From assembly GCF_022163125.1 (NCBI RefSeq), contig NZ_CP091881.1, positions 6,386,001 to 6,450,000 of the forward strand: a stretch of 64,000 nt of DNA. Reading direction: 5' to 3'. The notes under the pieces were generated by a model that had not been told where the DNA came from, made no database searches, and saw nothing but the letters and a program-made list of their open reading frames with translations. This DNA comes from Paenibacillus sp. HWE-109 (GTDB taxonomy: Bacteria; Bacillota; Bacilli; Paenibacillales; NBRC-103111). Positions 63,547-64,000 of this stretch are shown here, piece after piece (position 1 is the first letter of the stretch; each line of letters begins with the position of its first letter). The position numbers and the translations under genes were made by a program.

Positions 63547-64000
63547 ACTTCGATACTCTTCCCAGATAAAACCCGCCCAAGAAGATCGTCACAATCAAAA
63601 TAAAGTGCAGTAAAAACCAACCCAGTTTACCATATTGCAGCCATGTATGGTTGATCGGCCTGCGGCTCTCTGCGGGTACGATCATTCCCCCGACCCACTC
63701 AAAAACAAGCAAATAAATCCACCACCAGGTATAAGAATCCCACACATCCCAGAATTTCGCGTATTGAATGAGATTCGTCTCCTGCACAGCCCACGATTCC
63801 GCAAGCATGCCCACATGGACCATAACCCAATACACCGGAATCTTCCAAATCCATAACGCAGGACTAAACCTCACACCAAGCAAGACATAAAAGGAAAAAA
63901 CGGTAACAACCGTAGATATCGGTATGGATGTTAGCTTTGGAAACAACCGCATCGGGAAGGTATACAGTCCTATTTTCACAAATATATAACACAGAACTAA
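63545..64000 (-). CDS. Multi-span membrane protein (CBO0543-like), probably 5'-partial at the window edge
   Basis: At least 144 residues with about four hydrophobic segments and many Trp (WIWKIPVYWVMVHVGMLAES, WDSYTWWWIYLLVFEWVGG), resembling the small CBO0543-type membrane proteins of spore formers. A GTG at 63979 has no clear ribosome binding site, and the frame stays open to the window edge (IFVKIGLYTF and before), so the true start may lie beyond 64000. Function is unknown. Confidence 0.6.
   Translation of the reverse strand, partial: LVLCYIFVKIGLYTFPMRLFPKLTSIPISTVVTVFSFYVLLGVRFSPALWIWKIPVYWVMVHVGMLAESWAVQETNLIQYAKFWDVWDSYTWWWIYLLVFEWVGGMIVPAESRRPINHTWLQYGKLGWFLLHFILIVTIFLGGFYLGRVSK

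Overview
The window looks like chromosomal DNA from a Paenibacillus-type Firmicute. The support is strong AGGAGG-like ribosome binding sites, S-layer-homology (SLH) surface proteins, a ydaO-type c-di-AMP riboswitch ahead of a KimA-like potassium importer, a Gram-positive BirA operator ahead of bioY, a YqkE homologue, and intergenic hairpin repeat families. The species call is an inference; no rRNA or tRNA gene is visible.

Layout. (1) 1-5.7 kb: the end of a DeoR regulator gene, an alpha/beta hydrolase, a metallophosphoesterase with an EamA exporter, and a TetR/MFS efflux pair sharing two copies of one operator. (2) 5.8-8.9 kb: a secreted subtilisin anchored by three SLH repeats. (3) 9.3-35 kb, minus strand: an extracellular contractile injection system (eCIS; phage-tail-like particle). 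In transcription order it has an AAA+ ATPase, a 1.6-kb repeat-array spacer, a DUF4255 tail-terminator protein, a carboxypeptidase-regulatory-like protein, sheath, inner tube 1, tail chaperone plus DUF6760-like extension, inner tube 2, a giant Q-rich protein, LysM protein, hub, spike, gp25-like wedge, two baseplate-J-like proteins, a tail-protein-I-like protein and a terminal protein. There is no capsid, terminase, integrase or lysis gene, and no recognisable PAAR tip or toxin.

(4) 35-47.8 kb: diguanylate cyclase, CheY-like protein, a divergent SRAP protein, DUF1284 and Nudix proteins, an MBOAT/SGNH O-acylation pair, a CPBP protease, a permease, a repeat-rich gap, a NodB deacetylase lipoprotein, YqkE and KimA. 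(5) 48-53.8 kb: type II NADH dehydrogenase, EcsC-like protein, and a biotin ECF transporter whose second ATPase is fused to the EcfT membrane subunit, divergent from bioY. (6) 54-64 kb: an SLH protein, a beta-propeller lipoprotein, two two-component systems (one behind an uncharacterised secreted protein) and a membrane protein running off the window.

The most notable observations lie in the eCIS. The chaperone gene ends with a correctly phased T_TTT_TTG slippery heptamer, and the DUF6760-like frame behind it has no ATG, GTG or TTG start at its 5' end. A -1 shift fuses the two into a 192-residue protein, the arrangement known from the phage lambda G/GT and P2 E/E' tail chaperones. Downstream, at the usual tape-measure position, sits a 1567-residue protein carrying about 40 tandem four-residue Q-hydrophobic-Q-polar units. 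The third is an array of 51-bp units with two hairpins each, inside a large tandem duplication between the ATPase gene and the structural operon.
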